Assembly (NCBI RefSeq): GCF_902459465.1
Contig: NC_047066.1
Coordinates: 11,163,047-11,227,046, forward strand
DNA length: 64,000 nt
Reading direction: 5' to 3'
Origin: Asterias rubens
Lineage: Eukaryota > Echinodermata > Asteroidea > Forcipulatida > Asteriidae
The translations under genes were made by a program, and so were the position numbers. Each line of letters opens with the position of its first letter. The first letter of the stretch is position 1. A model generated the notes under the pieces. The model was not told the DNA's origin, ran no database searches, and saw only the letters and a list, made by a program, of their open reading frames with translations. This document shows positions 11,474 through 23,800 of this stretch, piece by piece.

Positions 11474-12100
11474 CATCACCTTTTCATATGTAAATATGTA
11501 AATAATAATTACGGTGTTGTTGGGTTTTTTGGTACCACATTGTACATGTAGATGTGGCAACTGCACTCTTCTGAACAAATAATAAGTGCACTTTGATATT
11601 ATAAATAGTCCAAGTATTATACTAGTAATAATTCTATATAAATTACATGAGATGCTCGTCAAATTTTGTGTGTTAATATTCATAATCACATTTTATATGT
11701 GCAACTATACTCCCATGAATGAAGGGCACTGTGATACAGTATGTATTATTAGTATAGCCCATTCAAGTATATATTTTGGCTAATTTGTAAGTAAATAAAT
11801 ACAATTGTGATACTGCTGAAAACTTGTTGTGTTACTTTCTGTATTACATTTTACGATGTGTAACTGCACTTTCATGATTGAATAATATGCGCACTTTGAA
11901 AAAATTATCCTAATCTATATACAAACAACCAATATATATTAGCCTACTTTATAATCACTTGTAAACAAATACAATTGGGATGCTGGTGAAAGTTTGTTTG
12001 CGTTAATTCGTGTATCACTATGACGATGACAGGAAGTTCCATCATACTCTCCCTTCGATAGTAATTGTTGAATTAATAGTATTTAATGTAAGTCACTCTC
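11474..12100. other. AT-rich intergenic DNA
   Basis: Two loosely similar AT-rich segments (11690-11830 and 11855-12000, sharing AACAAATACAATTG..TGCTG) suggest an old duplication; no gene. Confidence 0.45.
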
Positions 12101-12452
12101 TTAAAGATGCTATTAAAGAATGGATTTTTTTGAGTGAATGGTATTTCAAAGAGTATCACCCGCTCTAACGAAAAAAAAGTTGAACTTTTACTTTTAATGG
12201 TCAGCAACCATGACAAAATTTTTAAACATTTCTAATAAAACACATAAGAATTGGTCACGTGATATATTGTCGGGATCCCGACAAAAACTAATTTTGAGCA
12301 CTTTATTTCACTGCTACTAATAATTGGCGGACTTTTTCGAGCAATGGCTCAAATGAAAGCTTGTAACTTTCTCGACCCCCATCAAAATACCTATTAAATT
12401 TTAAATCAAAATTTTGGGGTAAAATCGGCCAAAAATCTGACAGCATCTTTAA
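12101..12452 (+). mobile_element. Family H TTAA element
   Basis: 352 bp between TTAAAGATGCT and AGCATCTTTAA, with a GTCGGGATCCCGAC palindrome inside. The same palindrome type recurs near 62900. Confidence 0.7.
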
Positions 12453-12863
12453 TGTAAAAGAGTGAAAAACCACTCATTTTGTCCGCCATACCACTAATGC
12501 AAAGAGCAATTAATGGCGGACAACTCTTTTTAGAGTGAAACACTGGTACTTGCAACTCGATTTAGATTGAAGTTTGTTCCAACTTCACTCAAAACGAGTG
12601 ACACAGAAAGACTTTCACTCTCAAAAGACCTAAACAGACACCACTCGGACAAGAGAGTCAATTTTTCACTGGCTTACATTAAGAGAGTACAACATTTAAA
12701 AGACTATCCGAACACATACGTACATGTAGTATGCCTCGTCAGATGTAAATAAATGCAATTGGGAATTGGTGAAACTTTGTGTGTGTTAATTTTTGTGTCA
12801 CAATAAATATATTTTGTTTATGAAGGGACTGAACTAAGTGATGATAAGAAACTATTTTAATCT
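12453..12863. other. Intergenic
   Basis: Contains repeated ACTC(T)/GAGT motifs and a third AACAAATACAATTG-like block near 12745; no gene. Confidence 0.45.
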
Positions 12864-13255
12864 TTAAAAGCAGTAGACACCATTGGTACATGTAAATACT
12901 CAAAATAATTATTAGCATAAAACCGTTATTTGGTAATGAGTAATGGGGAGAGGTTGATAGTATAAAACACTGTGAGCAACGGCTCCCTCTGAAGTGATGT
13001 AGTTTTCAAGAATGAAGTAATTTTCCACGAATTTGATTTTGAGACCTCAGATTTAGAATTTGAGGTTTCAAAATCAAGCATCTGAAAGCACACAACTTCG
13101 TGTGACAAGGGTGTTTTTTCTTTCATTATTATCTTGCAACTTCGACAACCAGTTGAGCTCAAATTTTCACAGGTTTGTTGTTTTATGCATATTTAAAATA
13201 CACCAAGTGAGAAGACTAGTCTTTGGCAATTACCAATAGTGTCCAGTGTGTTTAA
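12864..13255 (-). mobile_element. Family A TTAA element
   Basis: Full-length copy with the GATTTTGAGACCTCA type central hairpin. Confidence 0.9.
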
Positions 13256-13359
13256 GGAACTATGTTGTTAAACTTTCAAGAAGAAAGGGGGAATTTGATG
13301 AAACAAAAATAATTTTAAAAATTTAACGAGTGCAGTGTGAGTAAGGAAATGTTTGAGAT

Positions 13360-13744
13360 TTAAAGACAGTGGACATTATTGGTAATTGTTAAAGACCAGT
13401 CTTCTCACTTAGTGTATCTCAACATGCATAAAATAACAAACCTGTAAAAATTTGAGCTTGATTGGTCGTCGGAGTTGCAGATAACCATAAAAGAAAAAAA
13501 ACACCCTTGTCACATGAAGTTGTGTGCGTTTAGATGCTTGATTTCGAGACCTCAAATTCTAAACTTGAGGTCTCGAAATCAAATTCGTGGAAAATTACCT
13601 CTTTCTCGAAAACTATGTCACTTCAGAGGGAGCTGTTTCTAACATTGTTTTATACTATCAACCTCTCCCAATTACTCTTTACCAAGTGAGGTTTTATGCT
13701 GATAATTATTTTGAGTAATTACCAATAGTGGCCACTGCCTTTAA
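13360..13744 (+). mobile_element. Family A TTAA element
   Basis: Full-length copy, opposite in orientation to the copy 105 bases to its left. Confidence 0.9.
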
Positions 13745-14359
13745 AGGCAAATTACACCTTTCCTTTTTTTCAACCGTTCGGTCATTTTAACCCAGATACA
13801 AATTATGATTTACATATGTACAATCAAACTAACCTGTGAAAAACTCATTTCAAAAGGTGGTAGCCTTTTTGAGAAAAGACCACAGTTTTTCACATCTGTG
13901 TGTACAAAACCTAATAACGCTGCAAGCGTCCCATCAATGGCAGAGTTAGGTAAAGCACTTGCATGTACCAGCTAAAAAATGTTCAACTAAAAGTAGAGCT
14001 ATCTGTAACTTCAAACAAAATGCAATTTACTCAAGTTGTACTTTCTTTAATTAAAACAAAACCAATTGTATGTCACTAATGACTAAAAGTCACCAACATT
14101 AATTGCTTGGATTATAAGGAACCAAGGTCAATTGGTAAATGTACACTGCCTCCCTCCCTCACAAAAAAATACGACTTAGACGTAGATATCCAACCCCCCC
14201 CCCACCCCCAAATTCCCTACGGATGAGAGATTTAGTTAAAACAATGTAGTTGGAGTTTTGTGTTTACCTGTTTAAAGTGAGGGTATTTTACAATTATTAA
14301 TCAAAAGTACAAACAAGAAGTACATTATAAGTACATTGCACTGTCCCACTTGGAGTGAC
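13745..14359. other. Intergenic
   Basis: Poly-C run near 14195; a block at about 14100-14160 resembles 14900-14960 (GGAYCAAGGTCAATTGG / GGACCAGTGACAATGGG), suggesting a duplication that may have carried the GPCR pair or its flanks. Confidence 0.4.
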
Positions 14360-14756
14360 TTAAAGACACTGGACACTATTGGTTATTGTCACAGACTACC
14401 CTTCACACTTGTATCTCAACATATGCTCAACATTTATGCATATAAAACAACAAACCTGTGAAATTTGAGCTCAATCGGTCGTTGATGTTGCGAGATAATG
14501 AAAGAAAAAAGCACCCTTGTCACACAAAGTTGTGTGCCTTCAGATGCCTGATTTCGAGACCTCAAATTCTAAATCAGAGGTCTCGAAATCAAATTCGTGG
14601 AATAATTACTTCTTTCTCGAACACTAGATTACTTCAGAGGGAGCCGTTTCTCACAATGTTTTATACTATAAACGGCTCTCCATTACTCGTTGCCAAGTAA
14701 GGTTTAATTATGCCAATAATTATTTTGAGTATTTACCATTAGTGTCCACTGTCTAA
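14360..14756 (+). mobile_element. Family A TTAA element
   Basis: Full-length, but the right end has decayed to GTCTAATA. Confidence 0.85.
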
Positions 14757-15496
14757 TACTGATATCACAAAACCAACAGGATGAGACCTTAAGACACACA
14801 ACCTAAATATAGAGTTAAACCTTTAATTAAGCAGTGAGATTATTCATTAGTTTAATCCCTTGTACAATTATTAATTAAACCGCTATGTCTTATCAGTGAT
14901 CACTGAAGTCAACGTATGGATTAAGGACCAGTGACAATGGGAAAGTGTACAGCCTCAATTCCCTCACACACACAAAAAAAGAGGCAAAACACAGTTACGA
15001 CAATTTGGAAAAATGTTTTGACAGGTACATGCACATGTAGGTCCTTGTAGATGATTAAATGGAATTACTCAAATGATAAATCACATAATGGATGCGAGGA
15101 ACGTTTGTTACAGGAGCAAACAGACAGAATTGGAGCAGGTTGCAGATGATGATGGAGTGTTTAAAGATGCAACATCAAAAATTACACTTTGAGAAAAGAG
15201 TGTTTAAAAATGCAGCAAGATGACCACCATTCGTGACCACCTCTCATATGTACAAGACATAACGTGTGTTGACTGTCAAGATTATTCAGACTATATGACG
15301 ATGAGGCTTCAGTCTATGTAGAGGAGACTCTCATTTCTGTCAAGCTCTAGTTTCTAAAAAAAATTAAATCGTTTTTGGCATAGTTTTGCAAGACTGCTTT
15401 TGTTTCAGAAGCAGTACTGATGGCATAAACTAACATATTTTGTCAAGACTAGGAAACCTTCAAACATTTATCCATGTGATATTCTCTTATTCAGTG
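14757..15496. other. Upstream region of GPCR copy 2
   Basis: No family element recognised. The last 15 bases before the ATG look like a splice acceptor, so an upstream untranslated exon may lie here or further left. Confidence 0.45.
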
Positions 15497-16648
15497 ATGG
15501 ATTTAAACACAACAATGGTGTCAGAGGACTGCAGTGCTTCTTATAACATCACTGAGGAGACAGTTTCTGAGTGGCTTTTTACTCCAGCAGACACCATCAT
15601 TATTACCGTCATCATCCCAATTATCCTGGGTCTTGGAGTTATCACCAATGCTACATTTCTCTTTGTCATTTATCGCGTTCCAAAACTGAGATCTGTGACA
15701 AGCATTTACTTGGCACACTTGGCCCTGGCCGATCTTCTGTACTTAATTATGTCAGCGTTTTACCACATTTGGAGGTACGCATCATCACCGATGGTACCCC
15801 ACACCCCTTTTATGGGTTCGGCTGGGTGTGGCTGTTTTATTACTGTTACAAATACAGGATATTTTGCATCCATCGCACTGGTGACTAGCATGTCCTTTGA
15901 GAGGTACCTTGCCTTGTGTCATCCAATGAAACATCTGAAAATACGCGGCAGGGGGCTTACTCTCACATCATTGGCAATCTGTTGGTTGGTTGGCTTTGCA
16001 TTTGCTGCAGTGACTGTTCTCAGTTCAGCGACTCTCTACACGGATTGCCTACAATGGCCAGATGAGGACGAGTACCTAGGATTCCCTTTGATAAGATCAT
16101 ACTGTGGTCCTGTCCAACCCTGGGTACCATACTACACTTTACCGCTTGTAAATTTACCCTGGTTGATAGCAATGGTGGCTAACATCTACATGTATGCACG
16201 TATTGTAATAACATTAAACAAACGCGGTTCCGTCAGCAGAATGATCCAAGACCCAAAGGCTGTACAAGTTCGGAACCAAGTAGCCAAGATGCTGATTGTC
16301 AATGGAGTTGTATTCTTCATCTGCCAGACACCATACCGCGTGATAAGTCTGACCGCATGGGTTAGTCTTTTAGCGCAGATTCAGGATCCTTTGAGCACAG
16401 CCCTTGGAAATGCTGGCGTATGGATATCGAGCCTTCCTCAGTTGATGAACACTTTCATCAATCCATTGATTTATGGAATGATGAGTGGACAGTACAGAAC
16501 GGCATTAATCCAAGTGTTTCAATGTCAACCCAAGGCAAGACTGATGAGACAACAGGCTACCACAACTAGAGCATCAAAGATTGACAACTCAGCCTCCCAA
16601 ATCACCTCACCGACGACGACAAGTGAGACATTTGAAACTAGACTGTGA
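15497..16648 (+). CDS. Class A (rhodopsin-like) GPCR, peptide-receptor type, copy 2
   Basis: Paralogue of the receptor at 8478, same strand, 383 residues. Seen: N-glycosylation sites at Asn4 and Asn17, Asn51 (TM1), Asp79 (TM2), Cys111, ERY (135-137), Trp163 (TM4), ICQTPYRV in TM6 with Gln277 at the toggle position, NPLIY (322-326), and a Ser/Thr-rich tail (about 355-380) suited to kinase/arrestin regulation. The two receptors share long blocks such as ERYLAxCHPxKHLKIRGR and VRNQVAKML. The frame runs open further left, but only from a TTG; ATG 15497 is the first ATG and matches the start of copy 1. A possible splice acceptor (tattctcttattcag) ends two bases before the ATG, so an upstream untranslated exon is likely. 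The ligand is unknown. Confidence 0.93.
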   Translation: MDLNTTMVSEDCSASYNITEETVSEWLFTPADTIIITVIIPIILGLGVITNATFLFVIYRVPKLRSVTSIYLAHLALADLLYLIMSAFYHIWRYASSPMVPHTPFMGSAGCGCFITVTNTGYFASIALVTSMSFERYLALCHPMKHLKIRGRGLTLTSLAICWLVGFAFAAVTVLSSATLYTDCLQWPDEDEYLGFPLIRSYCGPVQPWVPYYTLPLVNLPWLIAMVANIYMYARIVITLNKRGSVSRMIQDPKAVQVRNQVAKMLIVNGVVFFICQTPYRVISLTAWVSLLAQIQDPLSTALGNAGVWISSLPQLMNTFINPLIYGMMSGQYRTALIQVFQCQPKARLMRQQATTTRASKIDNSASQITSPTTTSETFETRL

Positions 16649-17234
16649 CTACTTCAATTCGTCTGGCTCTATTCCATACTCAAAATCACAGATCATTAGA
16701 CAATCTTCTCAAGTCAGTTAAACATTTACGTATGGTTTATTTGTCAGACAAACTGTGAAAGACTAGAGAATTTCCCGTGTCACAATTTGGAAAATAACTC
16801 GTACCTGATCGATTAGGCCTATAATTTGCATTTGGTAATTCGCTTCACGCATTTTTGCACCAAGTTTATGAACCGAGAAATACTCAATATCTTGCAAGGA
16901 CAATAGTACATTGTTTTGCGCACAATTGTAATGATACAATAATGCTTTCTTCAGATCTAGTTCATATGCAACTATTTCGCACTGGTTACGACCTTGTTGT
17001 ACTTACAAACATTTTTGATCCTCTTTGAGGTATTTGTTGGGGGTACACAAAACCGTTACAACGTTCTTGAAGGTACACAAAACAGTGTTGGTCTTTTAGA
17101 TCGGGAGCCTTACGTGTAGCTACATGTAGGAAGTTAACCAGTGTACATAATAATAGCAATGAAGGAAACTGACATCTGTAAAGCACATTCTGATGGGTTT
17201 GGTCCGATACACCACTCCTGTAGCATACCTTTAA
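16649..17234. other. Between GPCR copy 2 and DEPDC5 exon 5
   Basis: No canonical poly(A) signal seen. A 25-base motif with GTACACAAAAC..GTT occurs twice (17044 and 17072). The next DEPDC5 exon was looked for here and not found. Confidence 0.45.
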
Positions 17235-17581
17235 TTAAAGGCACTGGACACTTTTGGTAATTATCAAAGACCAGTATTCATACTTGGTCATGTTGGTGAA
17301 TAAAATAAAAGAACAAATCTGTGCACAATTTGGGAGAGAATAAGGAAAGAAAAACGCACTTGTTGCACAAATGTGTGAGCTTTCAGATGCCCAAAAAGGT
17401 CTTCAGTCCTTGAATATTATTCGAGTGAAAAATTCCGCCTTTCTCAAAAACGTTGTTGCTTCAGAGGGAGCCATTTCTCACAGTGTTTTGTACAATCAAC
17501 AGCTCTCCATTGCTCGTTACCAAGTAAGTTTTTATGCTAACAATTATTTTGAGTAATTACCAATAGTGTCCACAACCTTTG
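17235..17581 (+). mobile_element. Family A TTAA element, short subfamily, next to DEPDC5 exon 5
   Basis: Left end TTAAAGGCACTGG; its right end lies 46 bases from the donor side of DEPDC5 exon 5. Confidence 0.8.
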
Positions 17582-17627
17582 ATAATCAATCAAAATCTTG
17601 ACAAAGAGACACAAAAAAAGAACTTAC

Positions 17628-17826
17628 CGCACGTGTCAAAGTCCCACATCTCTGAGCTCATCTGTATGAACATGTACACCATGGCAGTGGCCGAGCGAAA
17701 CGCAACGCGTGTATCTTCAGTCACTGCACCACACATCACCTTCTCTCCACGAGCCCATAGTTCGTTGACCTGAGCCCGGATACCGGAGTATTCTATCTTC
17801 TGCTGGACATGGAGGCAAGATCGCAC
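17628..17826 (-). CDS. DEPDC5: DEPDC5 coding exon 5
   Basis: 199 bases from a ttctctccag acceptor to a GTAAGT donor, encoding [20 protein letters not shown] through [10 protein letters not shown]. This is the best-conserved part of the fragment. It is flanked within 50 bases on both sides by family A elements in opposite orientation. Confidence 0.95.
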
Positions 17827-20800
17827 CTGGAGAGAAATTCAAGTATGTTATAAATAAATAGTAATAAAGGAACATTAAAGGCAGTGGACACTATTGGTAA
17901 TTACTCAAAATAATTATTAGCATAAAACCTTTCTTTGTGACAAGTATTAAATGGGGAGAGGTTGATGGTATAAAACATTGTGAGAAACGGCTCCCTCTGA
18001 AGTGCCATAGTTTTTGAGAAAGAAGTAATTTTCCACGAATTTAATTTCGAGACCTCAGATTTAGAACTTGAGGTCTCGAAATAAACGCACACAACTCCGT
18101 GTGACAAGGGTGTTTTTTTCTTTCATTATTATCTCGCAACTTCAATGACCGATTGAGCTCAAATTATCGCAGGTTTGTTATTTTATGCATATGTTGAGAT
18201 ACACCTGTGAAGGCTAGTCTTTGACAATTACCAATAGTGTCCACTGCCTTTAAGGAATTTGGTAATCAAAAAATCTTAAGATCACAGATTTACACGGTCT
18301 TTATGATGATGATAGAAGAAAACATCCCTTGAAGTATTTCTGTCTGAAATGTCACATTTGATGAGAAATAAATACAACTATTTCCTGCTTGTAGTGTTTT
18401 TGCTCAGTCAGTTAGTGAGGGTTTTAAAAAAAAATGTTTTAATTGATGTCATGCATAATGTGTACTCCGTTTTCATTTTTTTCTTGTGACCCAGATGGCC
18501 AATCGATCCCAAACTTCAGGTTTGTCGGTTTACGTAATGGTGGATTACGTATAGTGCTTACACTGCCAGCAACTGTTTTGTTTTTTTGTAATGTTCCTTT
18601 AAAGCCATTGGACCCTTTCGGTAAACAGTGTTGTCCAAGGCCCAAACTTCTATATCAAATAACAAACCTGTGAAAATTTAGGCTCAATCGGTTATCGGAG
18701 TCGGTAGAAAACAACGGAAAAACCCACCCTTGTTTCCCCGCGTTTCGCCATGTCATGACATGTGTTTAAAATAAATCTCGTTAACGAGAATTTAACGAGA
18801 ATTTATATTGTTCTGCTGTTTTCTCAAAAAGTAAAGCATTTCATGGAATAATATTTCAAGAGAAGTCTTCCACCATTGCATTCTGTAAACCCTGTAAGTT
18901 ATTTGTAAATCTGTGAACTTTTATTTTTTTTTCTGAACCGAAAGGGTCCAATGGCTTTAATTAATGAATAGTATCATTGAAGAACGTATCAATCTGCATA
19001 AGAAAAAATGATAAGCTTCACAGGACCAACAAAAAAAAATAAAATGAAATAGAATTATAACAAGGACAATTTTAACATTTAAAATCAAACATCAAATAAC
19101 AAAAACCATATCAGCAAAATAAAGAAAAATGTATGACTAATTAAACAATTAATAATTCTGCCCAAAGCAATTCATTATTTTCAATGTATTATTTGTTCCT
19201 GTAAAAGAAAAGACTCAATAGTTGTTCTAAACAAGCTATGACTGTGTGGGTCTTACCCCCAATTTGGAGTACTGGACGTGGGGTAAATCAATATTTGATT
19301 GCGATTTGTATGACAATCATGCTGACCAGGCATTGTGATTGAACCAGGCATCATCATGCATTTGACTTTATCAACAAGACGATTTAAAACATGATCTTTA
19401 TGGTAAATTAAACACACATGCAAATATGTAATGCAATGATAACTGAATGGAGTTTACTTTCAAGTTTGTGAATTGGACGTTGATGTTTTTTTTTTTAGGT
19501 ATGCACTAAGCAACTGCTTTCACCAAAACGACAAACTAATTCTCTGCCATTGAAAAGTAACTTTAAAAACATTCTCTTGCCCATGAAAATTGAAACATTT
19601 TCATGAATGTGTTTGGATCACAACTAATTTAGTTTGAGGAAGCGGTGCTTCCCTATACGAAATGTCCTTGGAATTCTGACAAGAAAAACTTGTCCAGTCT
19701 TCGCAACCTTTTAAAAAGTATTGAAGTTACAGGCACAGGGTTACAATTCTAAAGTACAGGATAGCTCATAACAAAGGGAAAGGGATAAGACTTACGGTCT
19801 GGGGTAACACTTTGGGTGCGTTCGATAAGCTTCCTCCTGGGTCAACCCCGGTGTGCTCATCCGACTGGCGTGTTTCTTTTTCCAGGATGAACATGGGCAG
19901 ATAATTACCCAACGTTCGTCCTGAAAACGTCGCCTATTTTTTTTTCCAGGACGAACGTGTGCAGATAATAACCCACGTTCTTCCTGGAAAAAACACGCAT
20001 CCAGTTGTGTGGTGATGTCAGTGCACCTCGGGTCAGCCCCAGGTGCCCCGCTTGTGGATCGGGTCAACCCAGGTATAAAGCTAAACGAACACACCCCAAG
20101 TGTCTAAGTTGTAGTGGTTCTAGAAAAAGTGGTGTTAGAAGAAGAATTAAGTTGTTTTCCTTTTTTTAAACACTGCCACAACTAACAGAGAGATATGTCA
20201 CGTACATGGTGTTTTAGTTACACTAACCGTACTTGAAAAGAAAAGAAAAAAACTCAAGGGGAATGGTGCATCAGAGCAAGGACTTCAAGTGCAAGACAAC
20301 CATCTCAAGTAATCATTCATTCTTTGAAGTGGGTACTCAACGCTTCTTGTTGCAATGGACACTTGGGTTGTTTTGTGTTTCTTTCTTCCACATCCTTACC
20401 CTTGAGGATGAGGGTGAGAAACCCCCAAGAGATTCCTTCAGCTGCTTGATAGGATGGGGGACACTCGGGATTGGCTCGGGAAGCTGACTTGCCGAGAGGG
20501 GGGTGGGGGGTTGTTTAAAAAAGAAAAGTATGAAGTACAGGGAAGAGGATTGAGATGGAGGAGGAAATGATAGGAAGCATAGTCACAAAGTTAATCATTC
20601 AGTAGAGCTTACACATTTACCGAAAAAGGGTTAATTCTATGACTCTGTTTAGGGGTCATTCACATTGACAATATTTGCAAGCGTACAAACTGTAAAGGGG
20701 AGGGGGCTGCATCCCTGAATGTTTTCTAAACAGGTGATGTTGTCATTTTTTGGTTTGCCAGTAATCATGCGAGGCTGGATGCTTCGTTTTTGAAAGTGCA

Positions 20801-23800
20801 AGAGCACCAAGGAAGACGTTTTATTAAAGGTAGAGGGCATCCCTATGAGGAAAGTTTAATTTCTATTGGAACATTTCAAAGGGCACTAAAGGGGGTAGCA
20901 GAGGCAATCGCTGTTGTTGCCTTCGTGAAGTATCAGAACTGCTATGGCTAAACTCACAGCCACATCAATGATTTAAAGGCAGTGGACACTTTTGGTAATT
21001 ACTCAAAATAAATATTAGCATAAAACCTTTCTTGGTGACAAGTAATGGGGAGAGGTTGGTGGTATAAAACATTGTGAGAACTTGCTCCCTCTGAAGTGCC
21101 ACAGTTTACGAAAAAGAAGTAATTTTCCACGAATTTGATTTTAAGACCTCAGATTTAGAACTTGAGGTCTTGAAATCAACCATCTAAACACACACAACTT
21201 TGTGTAACAAGTGTGCTTTTTTCTTCCATTATTATCTCGCAAGTTTGATGACCGATTGAGTTCAAATTTTCACAGGTTTGTTATTTTATGCATATGTTGA
21301 GATACCCCAACTGTGAAGGCTAGTGTTTGACAATTACCAATAGTGTCCACTGCCTTTAAAGAGATAAGGATGAGTGCTGGGCATCGTATCACATGTACAG
21401 TATGCAGGATTTCACTGCACATGTAGACTTGAAATTGGTAGAGGCAAGAATACTGGGGCTGGTAAACCATTGTTTTCACTAAGTAAGTCTTTCCCATGCT
21501 AAGCAAACTGATATGCCAATCAGCTTTATAAAATTTGTCATGTGGAAGAAACGCAAGAACAAAGGACAAACAAAGACAGACAGACTGATGAATGTCCTAG
21601 TGCTACATGTAGTATTAGAAATAGGTGTGTAATGGGGTCTTTACCATCTTTTATGCGAGCAATAGTTTTTAAAACAACACACAAGGCCCTCAGCTTTACG
21701 TCCCATCCTAGGACACAAGTGTCACAACCGTGTCTCGAACCAACACTCTGCTGATCAGATACAGCAGAGCTTGATTTCTGTGCTCTTATAACAACTGCTC
21801 GGCCACGACACTTCCTCCCTCCCCTTACGCAGAAGTAATAAGGTAATCTGAGGAGTTCCTCTACTGTACTACTATTTTTCCTACCAGGCTGTTCTTGAGT
21901 CGCCACATGTCACTGCGACTGATGTACTGATCTTTAAAGACCAACTCCACAAGATCCAGACCAACATCTTGAACTGACGACACACGGCAAACCTCAACAT
22001 CTTTGTAGGCTCTCAGTTGGAACAGGTTAGCTATCGTCTGATCCACGCTGATAATCTCTATTAAAAAACAAAAATCATAAATTCTGAAGGTTATTGATCT
22101 GTTTTTTAAAGGCATTTTTTATGCATGATTGTTAAAGGCAGTGGACACTATTGGTAATTGTCAAAGACTAGGCTTCACAGTTGATGTATCTCCACATATG
22201 CATAAAATATCAAACCTGTGAAAACTTGAGCTCAATCAGTCATCGAACTTACGAGATAATAATGAAAGAAAAAACACCCTTGTCACATGAAGTTGTGTGC
22301 GTTTAGATGGTTGATTTCGAGACCTCAAGTTCTAAATCTGAGGTCTCTAAATCAAATTCGTGGAAAATTACTTCTTTCTCGAAAACTATGGCACTTCAGA
22401 GGGAGCCGTTTCTCAAAATGTTTTATACCATCGACCTCTCCCCATTACTCGTGACCAAGAAAGGTTTTATGCTAATAATTATTTTGAGTAATTACCAATA
22501 GTGTCCACTGCCTTTAAATTATGAAATTATTTAAACAACAATTAATAACAACTTAATATGAAGTTGTTGCTGTTTTTTGAATTTTAAGACGAATTGTGAA
22601 AGTGGGGTAATGTACAACAAATCTTGATGACTGTAATAGTACCTAGTCTTGAAATCCTAGTCTTGGAAACTTTAATAACTTAAACCACTGGTGTATACAA
22701 AAACCAACAGAAGTGCTTTGGGAAAAAACAATATATATTTTTTATTTTATTTTTTTTATTTTTATATGCAAGTTGCCAGACACACAAGGCCTGAAGGCCA
22801 CTTCAAGGTGTGGGCTGAAACAGTCCATCCGGATGTAGGCTTGGGTTGCCATCAGTCCAAAGCCTAGCTGATAGAGCAGAAAGCACAACTTCCCCAATTT
22901 TAGGTAGCAAGTGTCACGACCGGGATTCAAACCCACGCTCTGCTGATCAAACACCAGAGCTTGAATCCCGTGCCCTTAACCGCTCGGCCATGACACGACC
23001 ATAATGTCACAGTGATGGGGCAGTGTCACTAACACAGAAACACTGCCCTCTCTTGGGCCAAAATGTCTTAGGTTGAAGACCCAGAAAAACTTGGAAAGTG
23101 TTGGTTATTGTTCTTTAAATAAAAAGAAAACATCCCAGCAAAAAAAGTAGGTCTACTACAACATTTTGTTTCATCATCTTTTCTTTGTATTGAAACATTA
23201 TTTTTATGCCTAAAAAAAAATATATATATATTGTTATCTTTAGTTTAAAGACAGTGGACACTATTGGTATTGTCAAAGACCAGTCTTCTCACTTGTTGTA
23301 TCTCAACATATTGCACAAAACAACAAATCTGTGAAAACTTGAGCTCAATCATGTCAATTGGTTGTCGAAGTTGCGAGATGATAACGAAAGAAAAAACACC
23401 CTGGTCACACGAAATGGCGTGCTTTCAGATGCTTGATTTCATGACCTCAAATCTTTCTCGAAAACTACGTCACTTCAGAGGGAGCCATTTCTCACAATGT
23501 TTTACTATCAACCTCTCCCCATTACTCAGTACGAAGTGAGATTTTGTGCTAATAATTTGTTTGAGTAATTACCAATACTGTCCACTTCCTTTAATGGTAA
23601 AACTTAACTTAGCTATTTTATAGAAAATTCATCTTTTTGTGTGTTTGTTAAACTTACCCTTCTGTGGTAGCTCTACATCTTTCAATGTGTTTACTTGTAA
23701 CAGGAGATGGCTATTGAAAAAAAGGTGGATTCTAGGTTATTTCATTTTTAGGAAAAAAACCTTCATGCACCCATTTTTTTAAGACAAATTACAATGCAAA

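Noticed and set aside
15440-15496. N-terminal extension of GPCR copy 2
   Set aside because: It begins at TTG, not ATG, and contains a likely splice acceptor; the ATG at 15497 aligns with the paralogue.
16986-17186. Candidate next DEPDC5 exon on the - strand
   Set aside because: The translation does not resemble the expected DLYFEKAV region, and it is made of a short internal repeat.
22910-22995. tRNA-Ser/Leu gene on the - strand
   Set aside because: The cloverleaf is partly foldable, but the sequence continues into a SINE body shared with 21674 and 28367.
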